64,000 nt of DNA from Paralvinella palmiformis (Eukaryota; Annelida; Polychaeta; Terebellida; Alvinellidae): positions 33,057 through 97,056 of the forward strand of contig JAODUP010001174.1 of NCBI GenBank assembly GCA_025642065.1, given 5' to 3'. Of the stretch, positions 41,596 to 53,735 are shown piece after piece. Position 1 is the stretch's first letter. Each line of letters opens with the position of its first letter. The notes beneath the pieces were generated by a model. It ran no database searches. It had not been told where the DNA came from and saw nothing but the letters and a program-made list of their open reading frames with translations. Position numbers and translations under genes: made by a program.

Positions 41596-42485
41596 CTGTC
41601 AGTGTATATGGACGAGATACTATGTTGTGATTTAACAACTTAGTCACCGATTTAGGCTATTAGCGCTGTAGAATATACTGGAGTTATCCCGAGTTAAACA
41701 CGATGATGAATGGGGTAAGTGACTACTAATGCGTTTAATATTATTATTATTGTATGACGATATTACGATTGGTTTCAATATTCATTTATTGTATCAGTGT
41801 ATGTTGTGGTGACTGATATAATTATCGTATTCTGTTGTTGATGATCATGATGATGTGCTGTGTCTTTGTGACTAATATCAGTTTTCTGCCATCTACGTCA
41901 TACGTTGTTAGATTAGATTAAATTTATTAGGTAAATCTTATACACGTAGATGTGTATAAAACACAAAAGAATACGCGATAAATATTATGCCGAGAATAAG
42001 ACACAAAAAAATTGTATAAAACTACTTGTATTGTGGTCCCTATTTTTAGTGATATCGATAAGTGATATTATTTATTGATAAGATCATTGTTATACAGCGT
42101 GTTTTGTCCTTGGCTGGTATAGTATTATAATGTGATGGTTGTATGTTGTTGTTGTTGTTGTTGTGGCTGATGTGGCTATTATATTATTTTATGTGTCATA
42201 GTTGAGTTTGTTAACTAAGAGTCAGATTTTGAAAAATTAGCGGCCATTCGATTAACAAAACGTTGTCTGACACTTGATGCATTATAAATACATGCGGGTG
42301 ATTGTAATATATGACCCCCCCCCCACACACACACACACACACACACATATAATATTGATTATTGGATGATTTTGGTGATCAGATAGTCACATATTGGCAT
42401 AATTAAAATGAGTTTGTTAGACCTGTCATGGTGTTCTTATTATAATATAACTGTGTCCCTACCATTATACCCCCCTTCCCACCCC

Positions 42486-42518
<33 letters not shown>

Positions 42519-43542
42519 CGTGGCCTCACCTAATTTTTACTGAGTTAGGGCGTAATCCTATCATGATGTAGCCCTGTACTATCCAATTTACTGTCATAAT
42601 GTATCCATGTATTATATATTCCTGCAGCGTTATATAAATTTATGACTATCAGTACATAGATAGCCTAATATCCACCAAATAGTTTTCCAACACACAGTCA
42701 AACAAATGTTCAATAAGAGAAATGAATCTCTTAAAAAATACAATTTTTAATCAAGAAGTTTTAAATTTTCCTTTTTTAATCAGGTATTATATGGATAATT
42801 GATGTATTTTCAATAATAGAATATTAATACATGTATAACTATCACTGTCACTTGTTATTTTTATCAAGTAACTCTAAATTAAAATATTAAATGATCAGTT
42901 AAGCCTTTTTATCAATATTTTTATTAAATTCAGTTTGTGGCTAATTAGAATGAATTAGTACCTTTAGTTTAGTGTACCAAATTATATATTTTATTTTAAA
43001 TTCAATCTAGGCAATACATGTAAAACATACACTAAATGTTACTTTTCTTAGTAATCACCGTGTAAGTTTCCTTGCTTGCTGGCCTGTAAACAAAAGGACG
43101 CCATTGAGTAAGTAAATCATAATGTGTCCCTGGCTTGCTTAGTAATTCCATCACGATGGAGGCACAGATGTAGCCTGTTATTCTATAACAAGATAATCTC
43201 TCTGTCTATTACAAAAGCTAATCTCAGTACCTATTATTTTAGGTGTCACTAGTTGATGCTGCTGGCCATTATGAGCTACTCCATTAATCATCCTGATGAT
43301 GATGGTGAATAATTGCTTTATTTTAGACTTCCTGCTGGTCACACAGTCCTCCTCCTGTCTTCTTGCTTGAGCATGTTAGACATAGACCACACAATTTGTA
43401 GGTGTTTTTTTTTAAATTTGCTTTACAGCGACTTAGTGGCTACTGAGAGTCTGGAAAGTTGGTTCACCAGATTTAGGACTTGATTAATCAACTGGTTTTT
43501 CAAGTGTTTAAAAAAATTTTGTGCTTTTCACTCATTGGCTCA

Positions 43543-43575
<33 letters not shown>

Positions 43576-44689
43576 TATAATATTGTAATATTGATATAGC
43601 CATATTCTGTAGGTATACTCATGTTATCGTGTTTATTTATTGACATCGGTAATGGTAGTGTGTTTTAAGGTTAACAGCGCCTTGTCTGACACTGTGTGTT
43701 TGTTTGTGTGTGTGTGTGCGCGCGTTCTGATCGACCTAAATACACAAGTTTGTACATGTATAACACTATTACACGTATCCGAATCACAGCTCAAGTCATA
43801 CGGTAATTGTGCATTTAGTGTATCAGCCCTCACTTTATAATACTATGGTTATTGAGATAGAAGTGTATCATCTCTTGACTCTTGAAAGGTTTTATAATCT
43901 GTTCCAATAACTCGCATATTCAAGGTTGATAGAGAACCTTCGTCGTTCAGATTTCTTATTGGATTTACAAACCTTTTATTTGGGTTATCACTCACTGTAC
44001 AGCAGGGGTGGGAGCTTTCCGTTTTTACAGGATATTTGGTTTTTCCAGAGCTGAAAAAAATTCTCTTGCAAAAGGTTGTCCTAAAATGCCCAAAGCCTCA
44101 ATTTTTTCAAAGGCCACTCTCATGCTTGATACAGCGCCTTTGCATGGCTCCTGGCATTAAGAACACTATTAAATCTACATTATTAATATACAGGGCTATG
44201 GCATCTTTCATTTTGCCTCATTACCTTTGGAGGTTGTTTTCGGCCTACTTTAGCCTACTTTCCGCGCAAAAGTGACCGTAAAACAACAACATTATTATTG
44301 TAATCGTTATTATTATTTACCATCCAAATACAGTCTCAGTTAAGAGATTCAGTCAGTGAACTCGTGAAAGCTCAACATCCAGTTTGCTGAGTTTGAACCA
44401 TGAACATCTTAGTTTCAAGTCCAACATACCATCAGCAAAACGCCAAAATAAATTAACGTTATCATTGTCAATTCATGTGTCAGGTACTCTATGTGGTATC
44501 TCAGAACCATCCAGTGCCACGCTACTGGAAACGATGGTCCGTGGAAGTTCAGCAAGAAAAAAAATCGATGGTACAATTTAATAATTCCAAAGGAATTTCA
44601 CCAAAATAATATTGTATTATTTCTTTTTTAAATAAATTCTGACATGCTCCATTCTAATTATACAATAAATAATGCTAGTTTTCTTATGC

Positions 44690-44729
<40 letters not shown>

Positions 44730-46677
44730 ACTACCATGACACGATGTACATACGGTACGGTCCCTCGTACATTAGAAAAACAAATGCTGGTCCGCTACAT
44801 CAGATACATATAGTTTACGTAGCACTCGTCTAGTATAATATAGTATGTTGACACTATACATCAGATAGTTTGAGTAGCACTCTTCTAGTATAATATAGTA
44901 TATTGACACTATACACCATACATCAGCCAGTGTTTAGAACGTGCATCCTGCAATAATTTATGTACCGGGTATGTTACCGTCCGTATAACTATTAACTATA
45001 TACTTCTCACACGTCGTGGCTTCCTATCTGTTGTTGCTGAGTTTTAAGTTTGTAGCTTCTCCCGTCCTCGTAAATAAGTGCAACAAAATAATTAGAAATG
45101 AAGTATTGTTTTCTTTTATATCGTCTCAGTTAAGTCAAAGGGGGTTTAGTTGTTGACTTATTTATGAGGTTTTTGGCTGGGTGTTTATTGGGATATCACC
45201 CACACCCACACCCAGAAATTACCTACCTAGAGTAATGGAACAACTTACAACATACTTTTCATATGGCAGTAATTACAATGATCAATTGCAGTTATTTCAT
45301 ATTCATCAATTATAAACCATTTTTAACCTAATTACAAATGATCAAATTTGTTTACTCCAAATCTGGTCTGTAGCAGAATAGAGTTGTCATAGATAATGTT
45401 ACGAATGGAAGTGGAGAGAACACATTGTCGCAATCAACCATTCACGATAATTGTTTGCTATAAAAAAAAACCATAGAACAAACAACTCGGTTGTAACTAA
45501 CTGTTGGATTCATATAATCATAGCTTATTATGTAATTATATTGTTGTACGCTGGTAATGTGGCTCTCATTGGTGGCTAATAATACGTAACAAATATTGTA
45601 TCGTATCACCATCATGATTATGTTTTTAATTCTGTCACCGTGATAAAAAATCTAGTTATTTACATTATATTAGTCGTTGTTTTTCTCCATGATATAGGAA
45701 AGAATATTTCATTTGATGAAATAAAACTAGCCGCTCCCTTTAAGAAGCAACAATCATTTATGTATAATGTTTTAATGATGAGCAACGTGTTATTTCCGAT
45801 AACAAATGGACCAGAGTGTGTGCGTCTGTGATAGTTGTTCTGCTGTTTGCTTGAAATTTGTCTTTGTTTACGTAAAAAGGTCTTCATTTGCCTCGTAATT
45901 GTAATATTTTGAATCAGTCTTTAGATGCGACCAAGGCATCGCAATAATTGATAAATTTGAGATAATGTGTGAATTCTAAATTGGCCTAGTGACTGTCAAA
46001 CTGCCATTATAACCAGACTTTTAGCCAGGAATCCAAATTAGGGCGTCCACTTTTCATTTGCTTGGGAAATCCACAACTCAAAGGGGGGAGAAATGTGTTA
46101 TATGGAATGTGTTGATGGAATTAATGTCATGGATTCGCTTTAAGGGACGACGGGAAGTGGTTAGGCATTAAACTTTTAGGCGGGCGCGCGCGCGCGTGTG
46201 TGTGTGTGTCGGGAGTCAAAGTAAAGGCTGTTGTATAAAGTTAATCAGATTTGTACTGACTTAATTGGCATATCTCTTGAATAAATATCACTAATCATTG
46301 CTGTACCAGAAATTCACACACACATACATTGTGCAAATCAGCTAATCCTTCATTTACTTACAAATATGTAACAAATGTAGACCCTTGAGGTGTCAAAGTA
46401 CAGCTATCTTGTTCGTAAGCGTGTAGATAAATGCAGATGAAGCCAACTTCTCACCGTGTTTAGCTTTTACCAATATAGGCCTACTCGATAACTATTTTTT
46501 AAACTTGGTCCCTAGCCCCCCTGAGAATGTAAATATATTTACGTTATCTGATGTCACTGATTGGCGAGTCTTCCTAGAATAATAAGTTTTGTATAAGTTT
46601 TGTGAATTTATAGATTTATCGGTGTATAGGTTTTTATGGATGTTCACGTATATGTCTCATAAATATGAACCAATTTC

Positions 46678-46712
<35 letters not shown>

Positions 46713-47941
46713 GCACACACACACATCTAAGGGGTTCCATTGGCGCAGTAGTGTAGCACTATGGTGCAAATCCCCAGTCCAGGGTTCAAAACCAAGTCAT
46801 ATCCGAGGCGTGACCGGCGCCACAACTAAATGAATCGCTCACTCAATTACGACCGTCTGTAGCCAGAATTATCATAGATACCTGACAACAATGATCAAAT
46901 TGGCTTTTAACACAATCACATTAACGCAACACAATCACATTAACCCGTAACACAATCACATTAACCGGACACAATCGCGTTACGGTACACAACCCAACCA
47001 GGTGAAAGCAAAACTTAACAGTAGTTTGTTGTCGTTTGAAGTCACTTCTAGGCCGTAATTAACTCACCATATGTGTGGAGTAATCAACATTATCGTGACC
47101 TGGTAATTACGTCTGACCTAGTTTACCTGGACACGGATGTTAACTATGTTAATCGGCGTATCCTATGTTATGTGTACAAGTTTGAACTCTCCGGGTACGT
47201 AAAGTAATATCAGAAGTAAGCTGTATTTAGCCGCTAACGATCTTAACACTGGTAGCGGGGAGGGGGCTTCTGATGTGTTTGTCATGTAATACATAATCTA
47301 TGGAATTATTGTGAGCTAATCACACACACCCACACAAAGAGAACCTTGACTTTTGACCAAGTGTGTTCACGAACTTCCCGAGTCTGTTGTTACAAGCTGG
47401 TCTGCCGGTCTACCTGGCCCTGTACTTTACATCACTGTTAGTGTGTGTGTGTGTGTGTGTGTCTGCAAACAGACCGAAAACTTGGCGAGAGGAACCGTCG
47501 TAGCATACACTTCTAACTCGGCCACACTCAGCGCTGTGTTTATATCACGGCCGTTATGTATACGGGTGTGTGTGTGTGTGTGTTTGTGTGTGCAGCTATA
47601 CAGGACTGGCGTACGTTGATTAATAAGGCCAATTGTCACCTGTGTGTATATTGCTAGATTGATGTTTATTAATAGGGAGGCGTGTATGACCTGTATGTTT
47701 GCCGTGATCTGGAGTAAATAAGCCAATATTACGGATATCGGTGTAGAACTGCTAGCTGTATATGTCTGGCCTTATCGTGTAGCGCCAAGTGATGATTCAG
47801 TGTGTTATATGTATTTATAGAGAGTTAACGTTGTGCTATACTTCGGTCTGATAACGGAATTTTAAGGCTGCCTATCGCCTATCCGTCAGACTGATGCGGA
47901 CTTAAGGCTGCTAATTCTATAGGCCGAGGCCTGGTTAAGGC

Positions 47942-47976
<35 letters not shown>

Positions 47977-50900
47977 ATAGGCCAGTACGCAGTTATGACT
48001 GGCTATATTGCTGTTTGATACCCACTTAAGGCTGTGTGCCGGGGTCGGATACAAAGTTAAGGCTGGCCTGGCAATAACTTGATGTGGACAATCTGTTAAA
48101 GCATCGCCTCTGGGATGTGGACTAGGCTGTTATGACGGCGGATAAAGTGGAACTTAAAGGGTGGATGTTATCGCATAACCTCCGTTTTAACCCAGCGCTG
48201 TCAATGGGATTTGATATTGACGTGATTAATATATTATGTAAAATTGTCATCACTGTTTAATAGCAAATATCACCCTCACTCACCCAGACACGTCTGCTTT
48301 GTTTTAACATAGAACTGACTGGATTGACACAGCGACGATGCGGTTATATCTGTGGATTTAGCATTCGTATTCAGGATACTCTATTGCCGTTTTATACGTG
48401 CTCTGATGTTTGTTTGATCCAGTGTTTACTATAACATCAACAACAACATAATGATGGTACATTGTCGTACTGGAGTCTTGTTTTGTTTATAAGGGACAAT
48501 CTCAGTAAGAGGATCTTTTTTTTAATTATTAAATTGATTGCACTAAGCCGAGGCCAGGCTTGCGTTTGTTCGTATGAGTCATGGCGCTTTGTGGCTGTAT
48601 GTCGAACAGAGGCAAGAAAATACCGAAAAATGTGAGTATCAGCCTGTTGGCGTCTGGGTGTACTACTGTTAAACAGACTGCTTTTATACAGCCGTGGGAC
48701 TACTATAATCTGTGAATGTACTCGGACAGACCATTATGCCATTATAGTCGGTGTACTCTAAGGTATATCATTCATTGTGCCTTTAAACAGACCATTGCAT
48801 TTCCAGACAAAACATTCTTTTCTTAGGCATATTACTGTATTTTAAACCAGGCCAGTTTACTCTTAGATAAACCTCTGTAGTTCAGTAATACATTTACTCC
48901 GTATTAGAGCACTATACTCCCAGACTCGCCACTTTATGATCAGACAAACAGTTTACTCTCTGACAGAACGTTTACATTTCTGATAGACCGTGGTATTGTC
49001 AAACGACTGTACTCCAGGACAGTCCACTGTACTCCATGACAGGCCATTGTACTCCCTGACAGACCGTTGTACTCCCCGACAGACCGTTGTACTCCATGAC
49101 AGACCATTGTACTCCATGACAGACCGTTGTACTCCCGGACAGACCGTTGTACTCCCCGACAGACTGTTGTACGAGGTGTCCGTGTTAATGCCATATTTCC
49201 GTACACGTGCCGTGTTCTGTTATATTTGAGATGTTATCTATTCGTGGTGTTTTTTTTCTTCAAGTTATCACCAGCTGTTACTCTTTCTGAAAAATAAAAA
49301 TAATTCTATGTATGTGTGTGTACGCGCGCGAGTGCGCATGCCAAGAGAGTTATGGTACTAGGTCTAGGGTTGCACGTTCTGCCGCACACACTGGTCTGTG
49401 CTAATATTATGTTTTGGCAGATTCTAATACCTGTGTCTATACACAAGACTGTTTGCGTGTGTGCCATAGACATGTATGCATTTATCAAAATTGCATAAAC
49501 AGAGTTTAATTGTATACTAAATATTGTGTTTATGGGAAATCTAGAACAGTATTATTTTAGCAATGCGTCACGTGGAAGTATTAAAAACGAAATTTATAAA
49601 ATGTTTTGTTTTTACAGACATCACGTTTACAACTTGGCTTTTAAAAACAGATATTCTCGATGTTTAAACAGATTTGATGTTGTAGTTTATCTTTAATGTT
49701 TGTTTGTTGTTGTTTTTATTCCTCAGGAGTTGCTGCCACAGAATATGTCTGGCGGTGGCCAAGATATTCACAAGTTGGATCTCATGGCAGAGAATTCGAG
49801 TCTGAAACTACGACTTGCTGCCTTAGAACGTGAAAAATCGGATCTGGAATCTAGGCTGCAATATGCTCAGGTGAGTTTATAATGGATGGTGTGTGTGTGT
49901 TCTGGAGTTCCCCCAAAATGAGAAGAATTCCAGTATAATTACCTGTCTTCTTTTATTATCAGGATTGTTTCCAGCCTTTTTGATAGAAGTTAAAAGTAAA
50001 AGTAGGGTGTCCACTTTTGGTTTTGGTGCTGGGAAGGAGTGTATGGCCACTGGTTGACCTTTAATGTCTGGGAATCTGCTAGTGAGTTTTTGAAATGTAT
50101 TGTCCCTAGAAAGCTTGTGGTGACAGGCTTATTGAATAATAGTAATTGAGCATGAAGTAATGAAAAATGCTTTTACATTGAGTGAAATGACAGCTGTTCA
50201 GTCTGTTTTGAGGCCCTCAACACTGATAAGGGATCATCTATCTGGAAGGCTGTCCACCTGGAAGTCCTGAATGTTAATATCCTGACCTATGTCAGCAGCA
50301 GTTTAATGCAAACAGGCTTACTTTTATTGTCTGTACTTTATCAGGAGTGTGGTCTGAAATGGTACAGATAGAGAGGGTTGGCCATTAGTCCACATCCTCT
50401 ATAACTAGTATAAGTTGGCACCCAATCCAATGGCATTGGAGAAGGATCGGATGATATTTACAATCTGTTGAGTTGTTTGTGATAGCGATATCGGAGAATA
50501 ATGAGAAAATATCTCGCCATTTCTTGGTAATATCTCTTGTCTCTCTCACAGTCACACACACACATGCACACGCGCACACACACACACACACAACTTATCT
50601 TCCTTTGTCTATCTGTCTATCACTATATCAGAGCCGGGTCGTTGGTTCTGGTGTTGATTTATATTTTTGTTGTTGTTGTTAATGTGGCTCTATATCTGAC
50701 TTCTTGATGTCTTGTAATCGAAAGGCTGCATTGGGGAGGAAATGAAAGCTATGTTCAGGGTTCGCACCGGTCCTTGAAAACCTGGAAAGTCCTGGAATTT
50801 TTGTAGAGGTCCTTGAAAGTCCTGGAATTTGGACATATATATTTATATTTTTAATCATAAGTGTACAGGAATTCAGTCATTACACTTCTTCAGAAATATG

Positions 50901-53671
50901 GGTGTATCTTTGCGCATTAAAAGTTCATGAATTCATTGAAAAGGTCCTTGAATTTGACATTGGAAGATCCTGGAAAGTCCTGTAATCTGAGATGTCAAAA
51001 TGTGTATGAACCCTGTATGTTGTTGTTGTTTTGATTGTTGCCATGATTATTACTGTTATTGGGTTTATGAAGTCTGAAATTATGTGAAGAAGATCCATCT
51101 TGATGGATTAATTAACATCTCGGGGTTCGCACTGGTCCTTGAAAATCTGGAAGGTCCTGGAATTTGAAATTTTGGATTCCAGGTCTGGATTATTTGGAAG
51201 GTCTGAAATTCCTGCAATTTAGATGTATAGATCTATATTTCTAATCATAAGTGTACAGGAATTCGGTCATGACACTTCTTCCGAAATGTTGAGTCTCATC
51301 ACTACCCATTGCACACTACTGACCTACATACAGTTTTGTGTTATTTCAATGTCCGTCTACACGGCCTGCTTTCATTGAAAATACGTGTATATTTTCGCAC
51401 ATTAAGATTTCATGATTTCTTTGAAAAGGTCTTGGAATTTGATACTGGAAGATCCTAGAAAGTCCTGGAATTTGAGATGTCAAAATTTTTATGAACCCTG
51501 GAATGTTAATGTTTTCAGTCTATCCATCTGCCTGTTAACTTGCCCTGTTGATATGGGCTGTACTATTTGTAGCTTTGGTGCCTATAAGTCCTTGGGCCAT
51601 TGATGATGGACTTTGGTTGTAGTCCAGTCCATAGTCAATGGTATGTAAATGCTTCATTGTTTATGAGACAATAAAGTTGGGTTGGCTGTAACAACTTCAG
51701 GCTTTTTTTAAATGAAAAGCAGCCTGAAAACTATATTGGAGTTGTGTACTGTGTGACTTTGACAGTGGAATAATCTGGAAGTTGGCCTTTCTTGTTTAGT
51801 GCTAACCTACATGTGATATAGTATTTATGATGACTGCAATAAATTCCATGATAAATTCAAAATATGGCTAATCTGATGTATAATCGGTTAATGTGTCTGG
51901 AAATGGCTATCTGCTCCATCATGTCTTGATCACGTGAGGAAGATTTGAAAAATAAGGGATCATCTCAGAGGTAGAAGGTCATAGGGTGCTCAACTGGCAG
52001 AACAGACTATTTTTGTTGTTTTATTTGCTGGTTTGAAAACTTTATTCCGATGGCTATGACTCGGGCTTGGGCTGCTCTACTTGCTAGCGTAATGCAAACA
52101 TACCTATTTTCCCACATTGTCCTACCAAATGTTGTTACATTTTAGTTCTTGCGAAATGTATCTCTGCAGTATTTTACGGTTTAACGGGACAACTGCCCAT
52201 ATCTTGCATTGCTAACTCCATGAAGAAATGGACTTACAACTCCAGAAACAGGGAAATTTATTCTGCGCATCTGGAAATCCCGAGCCAGTTCTCTGGACTA
52301 TAAATTTGAATCCATCCTCAAATGATTTATTGTGATAGAATCTCCAATAACAGCAGCTTATTTGTCTTAAAAGTGCATTTTGTAGAGATATATACTAAAA
52401 GTTTTATTATTATTATTCCCATTCTGTTGTTATAAGAATCCAGCAACAAGCACCATACCATACCGTATGGTATTTTTTTATAGATAGCTCTAGATTAAAT
52501 ATTTACTCTTGTTATGTGTAAGTTAATATTCGAATATGATCTCAGTTACATCAGGCAGATTGTGGTTTCTTACTCAAAGACCCTGTTTTAACCTGGGACA
52601 ATGGAATAAATTGGAAGAAACCAGATTAATTTAGATTCTTCCAGATGATGTGGAAAATACTGTTGTTTTATGGCTGTGTTTGTATGCATGGTGGGCTAAA
52701 TTAAATAGGATAACCAGGTGAAATAAAGATGGAAGACTATTCAGTCCTTGGGCGACTGAACTACTTCTATTTTGTACTTGAGTAGAAGTAGAAGTAAGCC
52801 TGTACCAGAGTACAAGTAAAAGTCAATTTGTAAAAATCTACTTGACTAAAAAGTAAAACTACTTTCTAAAAGTGGAAGTGAGAATAGAAGATAAAATTTA
52901 ACATAACACAAAATATAAAAATTAAATACACTGTTCTCGCAGTTAATTAAGTTCATGCAGTGACTGCCATGTTCTTGTGTTGCCTCCTGGATGATAGTCA
53001 GAAATTATCTAACTATACAATATTGACGATCCCAGTATTAATAATTTAATTACTGTGAATCTTTAAAAGAAAACGGTTCGCTTCAGCAGAAACATTGTAT
53101 AATAAAGTGAGCCTACAAAAATAGGTTGGTAATATTATGACGGGTCTTGAATATCAGTGAGCTTCAGCAGAAACATGTATACCAAATGTTAGCATTCTTA
53201 CAAAACTCATTTCAATACCACACCATATTTGTATATATTTGTAAATATTTATATAAATATGTAAGATACACAAGTTGGTGACAACTTGTAATGATAATTT
53301 GCAGCAACTGTATCAGTTGTCTCTTAAATTATAGCCTATGTTATGACTAAAGTAAAGAAAATATCGTGAAGTAATTGAAGGTAACGAAGTAAAAAGTAGC
53401 ATTACCACAAACAAAACTACTTTGTTACAAGTATAAGTAGATAGTTGAAATCTTACTTCATTACTTCCTGTTACTTAAAAAACTACTCAAGTAGAGTAAT
53501 GAAGTAATTTTACTTTGTTACTTGACACCTCTGATTCGTTAGCTGGACAAAAAAAACCGGACATAACCCTGCTGAATATAGGAATTAGGGTATGGGTTAA
53601 CTGACAGTAATTAACACACATACAAATGGTTGTTAGAATATGGCTACTGCAATTGAAAATTTGTGTTTGGT

Positions 53672-53735
<64 letters not shown>

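Larger units (their letters stand above)
35365..49726 (+). other. intron 3 (14.4 kb)
   Basis: Contains SINEs (38015-38200, 39055-39222, 39578-39665, 39885-40222, 40255-40360, 40800-40932, 44193-44300, 46733-46860) and short tandem arrays (37451-37545, 44799-44935, 46911-46985, 47830-48070, 48990-49170). Two candidate first exons lie at 41703-41714 and 48581-48631. GC-rich (CG/TG)n stretches occur near 35420 and 35690. Stretches 35800-37100, 38220-39030, 42600-43500 and 45000-46650 appear to be plain AT-rich intron. Confidence 0.8.

Noticed and set aside
44036..44275. Open frame of 79 codons
   Set aside because: Its second half is a SINE family A fragment and the first half has no recognisable feature.
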